Of a stretch of 64,000 nt of DNA, positions 1 through 8,775 are shown piece after piece. Position numbers and translations under genes: made by a program. The DNA comes from Xanthomonas massiliensis (GTDB lineage: Bacteria > Pseudomonadota > Gammaproteobacteria > Xanthomonadales > Xanthomonadaceae). The notes under the pieces are model-generated. The model saw nothing but the letters and a program-made list of their open reading frames with translations. It did not search any database and was not told the origin of the DNA. The first letter of the stretch is position 1. Each line of letters starts with the position of its first letter. The stretch spans positions 1 through 64,000 of the forward strand of contig NZ_FCOY01000007.1 in the NCBI RefSeq assembly GCF_900018785.1, read 5' to 3'.

Positions 1-962
1 CCGCCGAACCGGTCATGCGCGGCCAGCGCGAAGGTGGCACCGGCCTGCAGCTGGCGGCCGCTGCCTGCGCCGGCGTGCACGCGGCGGGTCAGGCGCAGGG
101 CGTCCAGGCGCGCCTGGGCGGCTGCCACGGCCTGCTCGCCGGTAGGCAAGGCGCCGCTGCGCGGGGCGACGAAGATCTCCAGTGCCGGCAGCTCCGGCTC
201 CTCCGCGGAGGCCTGGCCGGACACCGCGCCGACCTGCTCGCTGTGCCAGCTGGCGACGACCGCGGCATTGGGCGCGATGCGGCGCTGCTCGCCGAAGGCG
301 GTGATGGCATCCTCGGCCTCGGCATAGTCGGCGCGATGGAAGCGCAGCGTACCGGTATCGGCCAGTTCGGCCTGCGGGTCGAACACCACCAGCGTGTGCG
401 CGGCCTCCCCGTCCTGCGCCTGCTCGTAGCGCCAGGCCAGGCCTGCGTTAGCCAGCAGCCGGGTGACGAACCGTGCGTCGGTCTCGCGGTACTGGGTGGT
501 GATCGCCGGCACGGGCAAGTGGGCGGCCACGTCGAAGCGGTAGCTGGCCTGCGGGTAGTCCGCGAAGACCTGCGTGCAGATCGCACGCACGTCCATCTCC
601 TGGAAGATCACCGCATTGCGGCGCAGGCCCAGCAGCGCCGTCCACGGCTCCATGACCAGCCGGTAACGCGCCAGGCCGCCGTCGCCGCCGAGGCTGTCCA
701 CGCCGGTGCACAGGCCGTGCCAGCGGCGCAGGCCGCCATCGGCACGCGCCAGTTCCAGCACCAGCGGTTGCTCGAGCAGGTCTTCCACCGGCAGGAACGC
801 CGACGTCGCCAGGCAGTCGATCTCGAAGCGGAACGGCGCGCAGACCCGTTCCTGGCCCGTGAACCTCTCCACCACCAAGCCCGGCAACGGGGAATGCAGT
901 TGGATCAGGCGCGACTGCTGCGAGGGTGCGGCCAGGCGCGCCAGTGCTGCGGATACGTCCAT
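1..962 (-). CDS. vgrG: Type VI secretion spike protein VgrG (N-terminal part, runs off the left edge)
   Basis: The frame read leftwards from 962 has no stop before the window edge, so only about the first 320 residues are present. They match the VgrG/Rhs-Vgr N-terminal pattern: an early phage gpD-like segment with PLPGLVVERF and PFRFEIDCL, then the typical QYRETDARFVTRLLANAGL block of the gp27-like hub domain. VgrG trimers form the tip of the type VI secretion needle and often carry an effector at the C-terminus, which lies outside the window. In-frame ATGs also occur at 977 and 983, but GGAGAAGG lies about 5 bases before the ATG at 962, so that start is preferred. No other type VI gene is in the window, so it may be an orphan vgrG. 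The family is clear; its cargo is unknown. Confidence 0.85.
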   Translation of the reverse strand, partial: MDVSAALARLAAPSQQSRLIQLHSPLPGLVVERFTGQERVCAPFRFEIDCLATSAFLPVEDLLEQPLVLELARADGGLRRWHGLCTGVDSLGGDGGLARYRLVMEPWTALLGLRRNAVIFQEMDVRAICTQVFADYPQASYRFDVAAHLPVPAITTQYRETDARFVTRLLANAGLAWRYEQAQDGEAAHTLVVFDPQAELADTGTLRFHRADYAEAEDAITAFGEQRRIAPNAAVVASWHSEQVGAVSGQASAEEPELPALEIFVAPRSGALPTGEQAVAAAQARLDALRLTRRVHAGAGSGRQLQAGATFALAAHDRFG

Positions 963-1202
963 ATTGTCCTTCTCCATGACCATGGCCCTTGCGGGACATG
1001 CCGGGCCAGTTATACCAGAGCCCGGACGGCGATGGCCGCGTCCGCATGCCCCGGGAGCGGTCAGTGCGTGATGTCCGTTCCAGTCGCGGCGCCCGGTACA
1101 TGGCGCCCCTGCCCACTGCGTCGCAGCAGACCATCTCGGACTTCGAGCCGGGGAGCGGAGAAGGTTTCCGCGCGCCGCTTCTGCCCGTTCGCAACAGTTG
1201 GA

Positions 1203-4200
1203 TCAGCGGCCGGAGGCCGCTCCCGGGCGGCCCTTGGACGCGTCGCGTTCGATGACGTCCACCTTGGGCTCCTTCCACGGGCCGGTGACGTGGTAGGTGC
1301 GCGCGCCGATCTCGCCCAGCGGCCGGGACAGCACCGCGTTGGCGGCCGCGCCCACCGCCGCGCCCACCGGCCCGCCGGCCACCGCGCCGACCACGGTGAG
1401 CAGGTTGCCGGCCTTCGGGTTCACGTCCACGGTCTGGTCGAAGGTCTCGCTGCGCAGGTCGGCCTGGCCGCGCAGGGTGATGTCCGCGGCCGGGCCGATC
1501 ATCGCGATGCGGTCCGTGCGCGCCAGGCCGTCGCCGAACTTCAGGGTGCCTTCCACCCTGTTGAAGGCCAGGCCCTTGGAGAAGAAGTCGCGGAAATCGA
1601 ACATCACCCGCCGCGGCAGCTGGGCGATGCTGAGCAGGCCGAGCACGCGCCCGGCCCCGGGGTCCACTTCCAGCAGCTGGCCGTTGCGCACCTCGCCGTG
1701 CAGCTGCCCCTGCAGGCTGGCCAGGGCGAAGGCGGTGGGGCCGCCGGGCCAGGCCAGGTCCAGGTCCAGCGTGCCCTCGCCGCCGCGCAGCTGGCCACCG
1801 TAGCCCAGGTCCTGCATGAACCCGCCCATGTCGCGGGTCTGGATGTGGGTGACCAGGTGGGTGCGGGCGCCGCCGTCCTTGCCCAGCCACTGGCCGGTGA
1901 CGTTGATCGATTGCCGCGGCGCGCTCATCTGCAGGGTCTGCAGTTGCAGGCCGCCGCTCACCGGGTGGGTGCGCAACACCGCCGAACCCAGCTGCAACTT
2001 GCCGAAGCGCAGGTCGGCCACGTCCAGCGCCAGCGGCGGGATGCCGGCCGGGTCGGCCTGTTCGGCGCTCTGGCGGGTCTGCTCGGGCAGCGCCTCCACC
2101 AGCACCGAGCCGGTATGGATCACGTCCTGGCCCGGCGGCGGCGCCGGCGGCGGGTTGACCGCCTGCCACCACACCCGGTCCAACGTGCCGGAGACGGCGG
2201 CGCTGGGCGCATCGGGAACGCTCAGCGTCCCGGCGAGCGACGGCCCGGCCAGCCCGACCTGCAATCCCGCGCCCTGCGGCCGCAGTTGCAGGCGCGTGTC
2301 CGGGAACACGCCGCCGATCAGCAGCAACCGGTCCACCTGCACGTCGACGCGGTTCAACGGCAGCTCCTCGCCGGAAGCCGCGGTGTCCGCGGAGGCCGCC
2401 GGGCGGCGGGCCAGGCCGATCCAGTCCAGCGCATCGAGGGCGTCGGCATGCCCGTCCACGTCCAGGCCGTTGGCCGGCGGCTCGCCGGCCACCCGGTCGC
2501 TGCCCAGGGTCACGCGTACCCCGGTGTGCTTGCCTTCGGTGCGTGCGGCCAGGGCCAGGCGCTGGCCGAAGGCCACATCGACGCGGCCGGCCTCCAGCGG
2601 CAGGGCGGCCCGCACCTGCGTGGCCAGCGTCTCGCCGGCGGGCTTGGCCAGGGGCTGCGGGAACTCGAGCGCGGTACCGGCCAGGTCCGAGGCCAGGGTC
2701 AGCTGCGATGGCGCCGTCGCGCCGCCGGCAGCCGCCTTGGGCATCGTCACGCCGACGGTCCATGCCGAGGTGCCGTGGACGTAGGGCTTGAGCCACGCCA
2801 GTTCCGGCGCATGGTCGAGCAGCTCGTCGGCGGCCATGGCCGCGGTCAGCCGCGCTTCGAAGGCATTGGCCGGATCGCCGACCCCGCCGCCGGCAAGCAG
2901 CGACAGCGTACCCGGCTCGCCCTTGTGCACCACTGCCAGCGCCGGCGCGGAGAAGCCGCCGTCGTCGTAGTCCACCTGCCCGTGCACCTGGTCGAAGGCC
3001 AGGTCCCAGCGCTTGTCGGCCAGGTGGTCCCCGCGCAACGCGACCCGGCCGCGCAGGTGGCCGCCGCGCCCGTCCTCCAGCAGCGGCAACAGCAGGTCGA
3101 AGTCGGTGCTGGCCGGCCCGGACACGGACACGTTGTCCAGCGTGTCGGCATATTCGGCATGCAGCGGGCTCTGCTTCAGCATCTCCAGCAGGTGCGCGGT
3201 ATCGCTGTCGGAGGCCGCGCGCACGTACAGGCGCGAGCTGGCGAAGTCGTCGATGCCGGCCTCCAGCCGCTGCACCTGCACGCCGGCCAGGCCACCGTTG
3301 CCGGCGATGCGGAAGCCGTTGCCGACGAAGGCCACGTCCGCTTCCAGCCCGGTCATCGCCGGCCAGTCGGGCTGGAAGCGCACGCGGCCATCGCGGATGT
3401 GGCCGGTGGCTTCGAAGCGGCCGTTGCGGTCGTTGAAGGGCCAGTCGTCCAGGTCGCCCACCACCAGCCCGGTGCCGCCGGTGATGGTGCCGCCGGCCAG
3501 GGCCGTGTCCAGCCAGTCGATGGTGGCCCGGCTCATCTCCGAATGGATCCAGAACTTGCGTGCCACCGTCACCGCGGTGTCGTCGATCTTCGCCGCCAGG
3601 CCGATCCACGGCCGCGTGCCATCGCCCTGGAACCACAGCCCGCCACGCACCTCGGCACCGTAGTCCGGCGCCTGCACGCGCAGCGCCGGCGTGGCCACCT
3701 GCCAGCCCTGCCCCTGGCGCCAGCCGACGATGCTGCCGGCCAGGTGCAGCTCGTGCACCACGCCGAAACCGGTGGGCCAGTCGAAGCGTACCGTCGCCTG
3801 CGCATCCGGATCGAACTGCAGCGCCTGCGCGTCGCCATGGAAGCGCCCGCGCAAGCCGCTCAGGCCCGGGGCCCGGCCCACCGCGGCGAAGCCCAGCGCG
3901 TCCAGCCGGCCGCTGGCGCGCATTGGCCCGCCGGCCAGGCCGGCCACCTCGACATCGGCCAGGCGCAGTTGCGGATGCGCCTGCAGCAGCCAGCGCCGGG
4001 TGTCGTCGGGCACCTGCCCGGCCAGCGCCAGCAGCGGCAGCAGCGGCGAGGCGTCCAGGGTCCTGGCGGCCAGTGCCCAGCGGCGGCCGCCGGCGAGCAG
4101 CAGGCCGTCCAGTTGCTGGCGGCGGCCGGCGGCATCCACGCGCAGGCTGGGCACGTCCACGCGCCAGCCTGCGTCGCCGCGGCTCCAGCGTGCCCGGCCC

Positions 4201-5069
4201 TGGACCCGGTCCAGGCCGGCCGCCACCGGCGTTCCGGCCAGCGGGGCGCCGGCCAGCCGCAGCTGGCGCAGGTCCGCATCCAGGGTCACCGCCTGCAGCT
4301 GGCGCGCACGTACCTGCGCCCAGGCCTGGACCCGGCCCTGGCCCTGCACCGGGTGAGGCCACGATGCCGGCCACAGCGGGGTCCAGGCCGCGAAATCGGT
4401 CGGCCGCGCCTGCACGTAGAACTGGCCGTCGCCGCGGCTGCGCGAGAGGTCGAGCACGCCCTCCAGCGGGGCGGCCGCCGGGTCGATCCAGGCACGCGTG
4501 CCCACGCGCAGGCGGTCGCCCTGGACGCGCAGGCGCAGGTCCACCTGCGGCAGGCGGGCCTGCCATTGCAGCGACGGGACCGACAGCTGCAGCCGCGCCT
4601 GCACCAGCTGCAGCTCGCCCAGCCGCTGCAGCGTGTCCAGCGGATCGGCCTCGCCGCTATGCGGCAGGCCCTGCACGCTCCAGCTGCCGTCGTCGGCGCG
4701 CACCAGCTGCAGCGACACCCCGCGCAGGCGCAGTTCGGTCAGGGCGTGGTCCGGCAGCAGGCCGGCGTAGATGGACACCAGCACCTCGGCCTGGCCGATG
4801 GCCAGCCCGGGCGCACGGCCGATGCGCAGGCCGTCCAGCTGCAGCAGCGGGCCGCGCCGGGTCCAGCGCGTGGCGATGCGGTCGAAACTCACCGGCTGGC
4901 CGGCGCGTGCGCTCAGCCACGCCGCCACCTGCTGCGGATGGCGCTGCACCAGCGGCAGCAGCTGGCTGGCCATGCCGGCCAGCAGCGCCGCGCCCACCAG
5001 CAGGCCGGCGGCGGCGTAGAACGCGAGCCGCCGCAGCCGGGCGATCGGGTAGCGCGGGAACAGGCTCAT
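1203..5069 (-). CDS. yhdP: YhdP/AsmA-like envelope protein (DUF3971, TIGR02099 type)
   Basis: A 1,288-residue protein with one N-terminal membrane anchor (about residues 13-36, FYAAAGLLVGAALLAGMA) followed by a very long periplasmic region, as in the YhdP branch of the AsmA-like family, whose members are usually close to 1,270 residues. In enterobacteria YhdP bridges the inner and outer membranes and helps move phospholipids outward; that role is carried over by family. The C-terminal part, with NGQLLEVDPGAGRVLGLLSI and FRDFFSKGLAFNRVEG, is the conserved AsmA-like end. It starts 107 bases after rng on the same strand, consistent with the usual rng-yhdP order. The start at ATG 5069 immediately precedes the anchor and leaves no spare upstream sequence in frame. 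Confidence 0.9.
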   Translation of the reverse strand: MSLFPRYPIARLRRLAFYAAAGLLVGAALLAGMASQLLPLVQRHPQQVAAWLSARAGQPVSFDRIATRWTRRGPLLQLDGLRIGRAPGLAIGQAEVLVSIYAGLLPDHALTELRLRGVSLQLVRADDGSWSVQGLPHSGEADPLDTLQRLGELQLVQARLQLSVPSLQWQARLPQVDLRLRVQGDRLRVGTRAWIDPAAAPLEGVLDLSRSRGDGQFYVQARPTDFAAWTPLWPASWPHPVQGQGRVQAWAQVRARQLQAVTLDADLRQLRLAGAPLAGTPVAAGLDRVQGRARWSRGDAGWRVDVPSLRVDAAGRRQQLDGLLLAGGRRWALAARTLDASPLLPLLALAGQVPDDTRRWLLQAHPQLRLADVEVAGLAGGPMRASGRLDALGFAAVGRAPGLSGLRGRFHGDAQALQFDPDAQATVRFDWPTGFGVVHELHLAGSIVGWRQGQGWQVATPALRVQAPDYGAEVRGGLWFQGDGTRPWIGLAAKIDDTAVTVARKFWIHSEMSRATIDWLDTALAGGTITGGTGLVVGDLDDWPFNDRNGRFEATGHIRDGRVRFQPDWPAMTGLEADVAFVGNGFRIAGNGGLAGVQVQRLEAGIDDFASSRLYVRAASDSDTAHLLEMLKQSPLHAEYADTLDNVSVSGPASTDFDLLLPLLEDGRGGHLRGRVALRGDHLADKRWDLAFDQVHGQVDYDDGGFSAPALAVVHKGEPGTLSLLAGGGVGDPANAFEARLTAAMAADELLDHAPELAWLKPYVHGTSAWTVGVTMPKAAAGGATAPSQLTLASDLAGTALEFPQPLAKPAGETLATQVRAALPLEAGRVDVAFGQRLALAARTEGKHTGVRVTLGSDRVAGEPPANGLDVDGHADALDALDWIGLARRPAASADTAASGEELPLNRVDVQVDRLLLIGGVFPDTRLQLRPQGAGLQVGLAGPSLAGTLSVPDAPSAAVSGTLDRVWWQAVNPPPAPPPGQDVIHTGSVLVEALPEQTRQSAEQADPAGIPPLALDVADLRFGKLQLGSAVLRTHPVSGGLQLQTLQMSAPRQSINVTGQWLGKDGGARTHLVTHIQTRDMGGFMQDLGYGGQLRGGEGTLDLDLAWPGGPTAFALASLQGQLHGEVRNGQLLEVDPGAGRVLGLLSIAQLPRRVMFDFRDFFSKGLAFNRVEGTLKFGDGLARTDRIAMIGPAADITLRGQADLRSETFDQTVDVNPKAGNLLTVVGAVAGGPVGAAVGAAANAVLSRPLGEIGARTYHVTGPWKEPKVDVIERDASKGRPGAASGR

Positions 5070-5176
5070 CTCAACGACCGGCCACGCAAGGACGCAGGTA
5101 TCCCGGCACCGTCAGCATGCACGGACCGGCGATATCCGGTCCTGGCGGCGACGGCCGCGGCCCACGATCCGGCACC

Positions 5177-6661
5177 TCACAGCAGCACCACGTCGAACTG
5201 CTCCTGCAGGTACTGCTCGTCGGCCTGGAAGCGGATGGTCTTGCCGAGGAACTCCTCCAGCTCGGCCACCGCCACCGACTCCTCCTCGGTGATGCGCGCG
5301 ACCACCTTGGGCGAGGCGATCACCAGCAACCGCGCCGCCTCGAACTGGCGGGTGGCGCGGGTGATCTCGCGGAAGATGTCGTAGGTGACGGTCTCGGCGG
5401 TCTTGATGCTGCCGCGGCCGCCGCATTCCGGGCACGGCTCGGACAACTGCCGCTCCAGGCTCTCGACGGTGCGCTTGCGGGTCATCTCCACCAGGCCCAG
5501 CGGCGAGAAGTCGTACACCGTGGTCTTGGCATGGTCGCGCGCCAGCGCCTTCTCCAGCGTGCGCAGCACCTGGCGGCGGTGCTCGGCATCGGTCATGTCG
5601 ATGAAATCGATGATGATGATGCCGCCCAGGTTGCGCAGCCGCAGCTGGCGCGCCACCGCCTGCGCCGCCTCCAGGTTGGTGCGGTAGACGGTCTCCTCCA
5701 GGTTGCGCTGGCCGAGGAACGAGCCGGTGTTCACGTCGATGGTGGTCATCGCCTCGGTCTGGTCGATGACCAGGTAGCCGCCGGACTTGAGCGGCACCTG
5801 CTTGTCCAGCGCGCGGGCGATCTCGTCCTCGACCCCGTACAGGTCGAAGATCGGTCGGTCGCCGGCGTACAGCTCGATGCGCTCGGCCAGCACCGGCATG
5901 TACTTGGCCACGAACGCCTGCAGCTGCGCGAAGGTCTCGCCGGAATCGACCTTCACCTTCTCCACGTCCTTGCGGATCAGGTCGCGCACCGCGCGCAGCG
6001 GCAGGCTCAGGTCCTCGTAGATCATCGTGCACGACGGCGCCTCGCGGCCGCGGCGCTCGACCACGTTCCATACCCGCGACAGGTAGGCCAGGTCCTCGGC
6101 GATGGCCTCGGCCGGCTGGCCCTCGGCGTTGGTGCGCACGATGTAGCCGTAGCCACCGTACTGCGCGGCCAGCTCGGCGACGATGCCCTTCAGGCGTGCG
6201 CGCTCGGCCTCGTCCTCGATGCGCGCGGACACGCCGATGCTGTGCGACTGCGGCAGCAGCACCAGGTAGCGCGAAGGGATGGAGATCTGCGTGGTCAGGC
6301 GCGCCCCCTTGCTGCCGATGGGATCCTTGACCACCTGTACCACCACGTCCTGGCCGTCGCGCAGCAGCTCGACGATGGGCATCGAGGCCGGCCCTTCCAC
6401 CGGGCCGTCCTCGCCCGGCGTGGGCGTGGTGCGGACGATGTCGTTGGCGTGCAGGAACGCGGCGCGCTCCAGCCCGACCTCGACGAAAGCCGCCTGCATG
6501 CCGGGCATCACCCGCTGCACGCGACCCTTGTAGATGTTGCCGACCACCCCGCGCCGCCAGCCGCGCTCGATGTGCAGCTCCTGCAGCATGCCGTTCTCGA
6601 TCACGGCCACCCGTGTCTCGCGCGGTGTCACGTTGACCAGGATTTCCTCGGACACCCTCAT
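5177..6661 (-). CDS. rng: Ribonuclease G
   Basis: Endoribonuclease of the RNase E/G family (494 residues; E. coli RNase G is about 490). It matures the 5' end of 16S rRNA and helps decay some mRNAs in the cytoplasm. Visible landmarks are the N-terminal [15 protein letters not shown] segment leading into an S1 RNA-binding domain, the catalytic metal-site strands [15 protein letters not shown] and [11 protein letters not shown], and the CPECGGRG zinc-link motif that joins subunits. The reading frame continues upstream through the opposite frame of maf, but ATG 6661 overlaps the maf stop by ATGA and gives the family N-terminus, so it is the start. It is very probably translationally coupled to maf. 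Confidence 0.96.
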   Translation of the reverse strand: MRVSEEILVNVTPRETRVAVIENGMLQELHIERGWRRGVVGNIYKGRVQRVMPGMQAAFVEVGLERAAFLHANDIVRTTPTPGEDGPVEGPASMPIVELLRDGQDVVVQVVKDPIGSKGARLTTQISIPSRYLVLLPQSHSIGVSARIEDEAERARLKGIVAELAAQYGGYGYIVRTNAEGQPAEAIAEDLAYLSRVWNVVERRGREAPSCTMIYEDLSLPLRAVRDLIRKDVEKVKVDSGETFAQLQAFVAKYMPVLAERIELYAGDRPIFDLYGVEDEIARALDKQVPLKSGGYLVIDQTEAMTTIDVNTGSFLGQRNLEETVYRTNLEAAQAVARQLRLRNLGGIIIIDFIDMTDAEHRRQVLRTLEKALARDHAKTTVYDFSPLGLVEMTRKRTVESLERQLSEPCPECGGRGSIKTAETVTYDIFREITRATRQFEAARLLVIASPKVVARITEEESVAVAELEEFLGKTIRFQADEQYLQEQFDVVLL

Positions 6662-7260
6662 CTCCCCTTGGCGCCGGCATCGGGGCCGGGCACGGTGAAT
6701 CCGGCCCGGCGCAGCAGCTCGGCGGTTTCGTACAGCGGCAGGCCCATCACCCCGGAATAACTGCCGTCCAGGTGGCGCACGAAGCAGCCGGCCACGCCCT
6801 GGATGGCATATGCCCCGGCCTTGCCCATCGGCTCGCCGGTGGCCACGTAGTCGTCGATCTGGGCCGGGGACATCGATGCGAAACCGACCTCGGAGACCAC
6901 CCGGCCGGTCAGCTCGCGGCCATGGCCGACCAGCGCCAGCGCGGTCACCACCCGGTGGGTGCGCCCCGCCAGCGAGGCCAGCATCTCGCGCGCGCTGGCC
7001 GCATCGGCCGGCTTGCCGTAGACGCGATCGTCCAGCACCACCTCGGTGTCCGCTCCCAGCACCCAGGCCTGCGGATCGTCCGTGGCGGCCTTCTCCAGCC
7101 CGGCGCGGGCCTTGTCCAGCGCGACGCGGGCGACGTAGCCATCCGGGGTTTCGCCGGGCGCACGCAGCTCCGGCACGTCCAGGTCGACGGCCGAGAACGG
7201 CACGCCCAGGCGCGCGAGCAACGCATGGCGGCGGGGGGAGCGGGAAGCCAGATGCAGCAT
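6658..7260 (-). CDS. maf: Maf-family nucleotide pyrophosphatase
   Basis: A 200-residue Maf/YhdE-type pyrophosphatase, a house-cleaning enzyme that hydrolyses nucleoside triphosphates (dTTP or UTP in the YhdE group) to monophosphates. The signature elements are present in order: [12 protein letters not shown] near the N-terminus (phosphate-binding loop), [12 protein letters not shown] with the catalytic Asp, the [14 protein letters not shown] segment, and the [10 protein letters not shown] block. It is the first gene of the maf-rng pair and overlaps rng by four bases. The divergent SIMPL gene begins 128 bases away. Which nucleotide it prefers cannot be read from sequence alone. Confidence 0.93.
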   Translation of the reverse strand: MLHLASRSPRRHALLARLGVPFSAVDLDVPELRAPGETPDGYVARVALDKARAGLEKAATDDPQAWVLGADTEVVLDDRVYGKPADAASAREMLASLAGRTHRVVTALALVGHGRELTGRVVSEVGFASMSPAQIDDYVATGEPMGKAGAYAIQGVAGCFVRHLDGSYSGVMGLPLYETAELLRRAGFTVPGPDAGAKGR

Positions 7261-7388
7261 GGATCAAGCATAACCCGCCCGGCCTGACTGGACGGCGCCG
7301 CGCGCGCCGCGGCGGCGGGTCTCACGGCCCATTCATGGCCTCGCCGCCACCCTTGTCGCCGCCTGTTCAGGAACCCCGAGGATCGACA

Positions 7389-8120
7389 ATGCACAAGACC
7401 CCGCTGCGGCCGTTGCTGCTGGCCCTTGCCCTGGCTCTGGGAGCGCCGATGACCACCTTCGCCCAATCCGCCGCGACGGCCCCGCTGGCCGCCGATGCCA
7501 CGCAGCTCAACGTGTCCGTCCAGGCCGAGGTCAGCCGGGTCCCCGACGTCGCCGGCCTGTCCGCCGGCGTGGTCACCCAGGCCGCCGACGGCAATGCCGC
7601 CATGCGCCAGAACGCCGAGCAGATGAGCCGGGTCATGGCCGCGCTGCGGGCCGCCGGCATCGCCGAGCGCGACGTCCAGACCAGCGGCGTGCGCCTGGCC
7701 CCGCAGTACCGCTACGCCCAGGGCAAGGCCCCGGCGATCACCGGCTACCAGGCCACCAACACGGTCCGGGTGAAGGTGCGCGACATCGCCGGGCTGGGCA
7801 AGGTGCTCGACGCGCTGGCCGCCAACGGCGCCAACCAGATCAACGGGCCGTCCTTCGACATCGACGACCCGGCGCCGCTCTACGACCAGGCCCGCCAGGA
7901 CGCCGTGCGCCAGGCCCAGCGCCGCGCCGAGCTCTACGCCAAGGCGCTCGGGCTGCGCGTGCGCCGCGTGGTCAGCATCGCCGAAAGCGGCGGTGCCCGC
8001 CCGATGCCGGTGATGATGATGGCCCGCGCCGCCGCCGCGCCCGAAGCCGACACCCCGGTCGCCCCCGGCGAGACCACCCTCTCGGTGAACCTGGACGTGA
8101 CGTTCGAGCTGGGGCGCTGA
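7389..8120 (+). CDS. SIMPL-domain (DUF541) periplasmic protein
   Basis: A 243-residue protein with a cleavable signal peptide (LLLALALALGAPMTTFAQS, cut near residue 23) and a SIMPL domain (DUF541): LNVSVQAEVSRVPDVAGLS at the start, SGVRLAPQYRY in the middle and a final beta strand TTLSVNLDVTFELG. E. coli YggE belongs to this family and is linked to oxidative-stress tolerance; the biochemical function is not settled. The ATG at 7389 has GAGGAT about 5 bases upstream. It is transcribed away from maf, and a long gene-free stretch follows. Base composition matches the high-GC genome, unlike the next gene. Confidence 0.88.
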   Translation: MHKTPLRPLLLALALALGAPMTTFAQSAATAPLAADATQLNVSVQAEVSRVPDVAGLSAGVVTQAADGNAAMRQNAEQMSRVMAALRAAGIAERDVQTSGVRLAPQYRYAQGKAPAITGYQATNTVRVKVRDIAGLGKVLDALAANGANQINGPSFDIDDPAPLYDQARQDAVRQAQRRAELYAKALGLRVRRVVSIAESGGARPMPVMMMARAAAAPEADTPVAPGETTLSVNLDVTFELGR

Positions 8121-8775
8121 GCGGGCCACCCGCCTCAAGCGCACTTGTCTGAGTGCAAGGCCCCCCTGGCGAACAGGACTGAAAAATCGATGGTCGCAAC
8201 CTCGATGCCTCCCCGGGATGTCCCTCGGAACAGCGACAGGTGAGCGCTGAGCGAACCGGACCCGGTTAAGGGGGGCAATGCGACTCGGTCTTCACCTGAG
8301 TTCTTTCCCTGCGTTCTTGTTCTTCCCCCGGAGCTTGGGGGTCTGTCATCAGGACAGACGTAATGACCTACGCTCCGTGGCTGCACCCACGGAACCAAAG
8401 TTTCCTGCGCAGACATCGCGGCGTAGGGCTGCGGCATAGCCGTGCCTCGACCGTCAGCATCAATTGAGAGAAGGCCGGACAAATCCCCGGGATCCACTGG
8501 TGTCTCTTCACCTGGACGTCTTCTCGACCGGCCAAGGAACCGCGTTGCGGACTTCCTGGTTCAGCCATTGACGCGGTCCGGGGACAAGCTGAGACCCAAT
8601 TGGGATGTCCAAGTGACACATGTGTCGTCTGCGACGATTGTTAGCAACATGTTGTCTTGTCGGCACATTGGGGTTAGGGTTTGGTTAAGCTTGCTCTCGA
8701 TGAGCTTGCCCGAGCTTTATAAGCTATTGATAAAATTGAAATTTACATTGCCGAGGCTTTGGAGAGAGACCCCCA
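8121..8775. other. 655-base gene-free stretch with hairpins, AT-rich at its right end
   Basis: No convincing protein or known RNA gene was found. Three short perfect hairpins follow each other: 8325-8341 (five C against five G), 8341-8359 (GTCTGTC/GACAGAC, loop ATCAG) and 8375-8392 (CCGTGG/CCACGG). From about 8640 the sequence becomes clearly AT-rich and continues so into the TonB receptor gene. A weak promoter candidate is TTGCCC at 8706-8711 with GATAAA at 8729-8734 (17-base spacer). The stretch may be the long regulatory leader of the receptor gene or a degenerate remnant. Confidence 0.5.

Noticed and set aside
15-5384. A plus-strand open frame of about 1,790 codons across the start of the window.
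   Set aside because: It is antisense to vgrG, yhdP and rng, is dominated by Arg, Ala, Gly and Gln, has no domain, and is a by-product of high third-position GC.
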